Positions 16,408 through 18,244 of a stretch of DNA of 18,244 bases are shown piece after piece (the first letter of the stretch is position 1; every line of letters begins with the position of its first letter). The stretch covers positions 1 through 18,244 of the forward strand of contig JAOZTN010000057.1 of NCBI GenBank assembly GCA_029942245.1. Reading direction: 5' to 3'. The DNA is from B18-G4 sp003648575. GTDB lineage: Bacteria > Bacteroidota > Bacteroidia > Bacteroidales > B18-G4. The position numbers were made by a program, and so were the translations under genes. The notes beneath the pieces are model-generated. The model saw only the letters and a list, made by a program, of their open reading frames with translations. It was not told the origin of the DNA and did no database searches.

Positions 16408-18024
16408 ATGAAAAGTTTCATACTAAGCATATCCTTCCTTTTATATTCATTCGCTAGTTTTTCACAAGCAGGTTTCGAATGGGCCCAGGCCTGCGGGAAT
16501 CCTTTTTATGGTGAAACGACCACCCGGCTGGCTTCTGATAATGACGGCAATATGTTCATGGCCGGAAGCTTCCTCGATACGGCTAGCTTCGGCACGGAGG
16601 TGATCAGTTCTGCCGGCGGGACCGACTTCTATATTGCTAAGTACAATGCCTCCGGAGAAACCCTCTGGCTCCTGGGCGATGGTGGGGAAGATTACGAAAA
16701 GATACATGGTATCTCTGTAAGTGATGATGGTATTTTCATCTGTGGAGGCTTTTACGGAACCACCAGCATTGGAGGTGAGAGCTATCCAAGCCAGGGCAGC
16801 CAGGATATCTTCCTGGCAGGCTACGACCTGAGCGGGAACTACTCATGGTCCAGGCATATAGGAAGTCCGAAGACCGATTATGTGAGTGCCCTCTGCACCG
16901 ATCCGGCAGGAAATATTTTCATTAGCGGACATTACTACGACTCAATATCATTCGGCGACACCAGCATATATTCAGCAGGTGCTTCCGACATTTTCGTTGC
17001 CAAATACAACCCATTGGGTGAACTGATCTGGATACAACAGGCCGGAGGCTCATCCAGCGATCAATCATACAGCATCTCATGCGACCAGGAAGGAAATATC
17101 GTGTTTACGGGTTCATTCTTTTACGATATCACTGTTGGTGATACAACGCTTTACACTCAGAACCCAACGGGTGTACTAATGGCCAAACTTAATAATGACG
17201 GGGAGTTGCAATATGCCATGCAGGTGGATGGGAATGGGCTCACAGCGCAGTCTTTTGCAGCATTCGACAATGATGGGGATATATTCTTTACAGGAAATTT
17301 CACCGACCAGGTGAATTTCGGATCCTATAGTTTTGATGCAGGAGCATTTAACATCGATATTTTTGTAACCAAATACAGCGCTGATGGCAGTCTTTTGTGG
17401 GCCGATCATGGCAATGGGCTGGGAAGTGATCAGCTAATATCCGTTTCTGCCGGACCTCAAAATGATTTTTACATCACAGGACATTTTCTGCACGACATTT
17501 ATTTCGGAAACCTGATGCTGGAGTACACACTTTGTTGTGGATCAGCTGAGATTTTCCTCATCCGGTATACAGAAGATGGCGACGCTGCCTGGGGCGATCA
17601 GATCACCGGTGAACGGGCAATGGTTGAAGCGCTCTGCAAAAATGCCAATGATGAACTCTTTGTAGCCGGCATGTTCCAGCTGCAGCTGGCCTTTGGCGAT
17701 ATCATCATCGAATCTGAAAACGATTACACCAATTTCCTCAGCGGAGTGGCTACCGGCACCATGATATCAGTAGAAGAAATCAAAAACGAAAACTTCTTCC
17801 ATGTTTATCCTGTCCCTGCAAGGGACCATCTGACAATTGAAACATCTGCCGGTACCACTATCATCTATCAAATTACTGATATGACCGGGCGCATTCTGTT
17901 AAAAGGTCGGGCCACTGAAAAACAAACACTTGATATTTCATCATTTCCTGCAGGGCAATTTATCCTTCAGGTAATAGATTACTCGACAGGAAAGTTTGAA
18001 GGAACGGTTGTTATCAAACGTTAG
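16408..18024 (+). CDS. T9SS-secreted beta-propeller-like repeat protein
   Basis: 538 residues with a signal peptide (MKSFILSISFLLYSFASFSQA). Residues about 25-455 consist of about seven repeats of roughly 60 residues with the pattern D..GN.F..G.F.....FG, then D.F.AKY...G...W. This is typical of SBBP-type beta-propeller repeats; examples are NMFMAGSF, NIFISGHY, NIVFTGSF, DIFFTGNF and DFYITGHF. The C terminus (FFHVYPVPARDHLTIET, ITDMTGRILLKG, FPAGQFILQVIDYSTGKFEG) is a T9SS type A sorting domain. It should be secreted across the outer membrane; the ligand or catalytic role is unknown, and I see no catalytic motif. It stands alone on the + strand, with non-coding repeats downstream. Confidence 0.88.
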   Translation: MKSFILSISFLLYSFASFSQAGFEWAQACGNPFYGETTTRLASDNDGNMFMAGSFLDTASFGTEVISSAGGTDFYIAKYNASGETLWLLGDGGEDYEKIHGISVSDDGIFICGGFYGTTSIGGESYPSQGSQDIFLAGYDLSGNYSWSRHIGSPKTDYVSALCTDPAGNIFISGHYYDSISFGDTSIYSAGASDIFVAKYNPLGELIWIQQAGGSSSDQSYSISCDQEGNIVFTGSFFYDITVGDTTLYTQNPTGVLMAKLNNDGELQYAMQVDGNGLTAQSFAAFDNDGDIFFTGNFTDQVNFGSYSFDAGAFNIDIFVTKYSADGSLLWADHGNGLGSDQLISVSAGPQNDFYITGHFLHDIYFGNLMLEYTLCCGSAEIFLIRYTEDGDAAWGDQITGERAMVEALCKNANDELFVAGMFQLQLAFGDIIIESENDYTNFLSGVATGTMISVEEIKNENFFHVYPVPARDHLTIETSAGTTIIYQITDMTGRILLKGRATEKQTLDISSFPAGQFILQVIDYSTGKFEGTVVIKR

Positions 18025-18096
18025 AAGTCAGAAGTCAGATACCAGAAGTCAGATACCAGAAGTCAGATACCAGAAGTCAGAAGTTAGAAGTAGTAG
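18023..18096. repeat. 14-nt tandem repeat array (AGAAGTCAGATACC)
   Basis: Starting in the stop codon of the preceding gene, the unit AGAAGTCAGATACC is repeated three times exactly (18030-18071), flanked by partial units AGAAGTCAG and AGAAGTTAG. The units directly abut with no spacers, so it is a simple satellite-like intergenic repeat and not a CRISPR array. Confidence 0.85.
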
Positions 18097-18156
18097 TGTC
18101 TCGACTCCCATCGGCCGCCAAAGGCTAGCCGACGGCGCGGCGCTCGCGATGACAGA
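18097..18156. repeat. REP-like GC-rich imperfect palindrome
   Basis: A GC-rich segment in AT-richer surroundings. The outer arms CATCG (18109-18113) and CGATG (18147-18151) and inner GCC/GGC tracts can fold imperfectly, and the right end read on the - strand is CTGTCATCGCGAGCGC. This resembles the dispersed TGTCAT(T/C)GCGAGCG-type elements seen near genes in many bacterial genomes. Identification by eye only. Confidence 0.45.
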
Positions 18157-18181
18157 TCATTAATTTACTAACTTAGAAGGG

Positions 18182-18244
18182 CCAATCGTATAAATGCGAT
18201 GGTACAGTTTTCTTTTTAGTACCAGGTATTAGGTACAAGGTATT
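18182..18244. repeat. Small hairpin and AGGT-type repeat at window edge
   Basis: A short hairpin (CC-ATCG at 18182-18188 with CGAT-GG at 18197-18202) is followed by degenerate AGGT units (18218-18244: ACCAGGT, ATTAGGT, ACAAGGT) that run off the window. The AGGT units resemble those in the element between mbnP and the peroxidase gene. No gene is visible from 18025 to the end. Confidence 0.4.

Noticed and set aside
18023..18096. Possible CRISPR array because of regularly repeated short units
   Set aside because: The 14-nt units abut directly with no unique spacers, and no cas gene is present.

Overview
The window is an 18.2-kb stretch of a Bacteroidota genome, most likely Bacteroidales-like and probably from a metagenome-assembled genome. 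The evidence is several type IX secretion (T9SS) type A sorting domains, TAnnTTTG promoter elements, no convincing Shine-Dalgarno sites, DUF2027/Smr and DUF3078 proteins, and lipoproteins with short lipoboxes. Two runs of exactly 100 N (2874-2973 and 15193-15292) are each flanked by an exact 55-bp direct duplication. They look like scaffolding artefacts: deleting 155 bp at each site restores one open frame through each broken gene.

Region 1 (1-7357, + strand) holds three adjacent, related secreted surface proteins. The first is cut by the window edge, the second carries the first N gap, and the third follows it after 11 bp. They share a small set of modules in different orders: a choice-of-anchor-J-like domain, paired 'GWN' domains, a 'GDEIxVxD' domain, arrays of about 88-residue PKD/Ig-like repeats, and a C-terminal T9SS signal. 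An intrinsic terminator follows at 7383-7416.

Region 2 (7415-11973, - strand) is the most interesting part. It is a four-gene cluster, transcribed right to left: an OprC/NosA-like TonB-dependent receptor with CxxxM and HxM copper-ligand motifs, a small lipoprotein resembling MmpS-type domains (4-nt spacing), an MbnP-family lipoprotein, and a MauG/MbnH-type di-heme peroxidase lipoprotein. I infer a copper acquisition or handling system without methanobactin: the receptor would import copper, MbnP would bind it, and the peroxidase would oxidatively modify MbnP, as described for the MbnP/MbnH pair. A GC-rich hairpin/repeat element separates mbnP from the peroxidase gene.

Region 3 (12105-14265, + strand) holds a DUF2027/Smr-domain protein and a DUF3078 outer-membrane beta-barrel protein. 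The first is divergent from the copper cluster, with matching TACCTTTG promoter motifs back to back.

Region 4 (14346-16221, - strand) holds a small FAD/NAD(P)H oxidoreductase overlapping rlmN (23S rRNA/tRNA m2A methyltransferase) by one base. Region 5 (16408-18024, + strand) encodes a secreted beta-propeller-like repeat protein with a T9SS signal. The window ends in non-coding DNA made of short tandem repeats and REP-like hairpins. No tRNA, rRNA, CRISPR array or intact transposase gene was seen.
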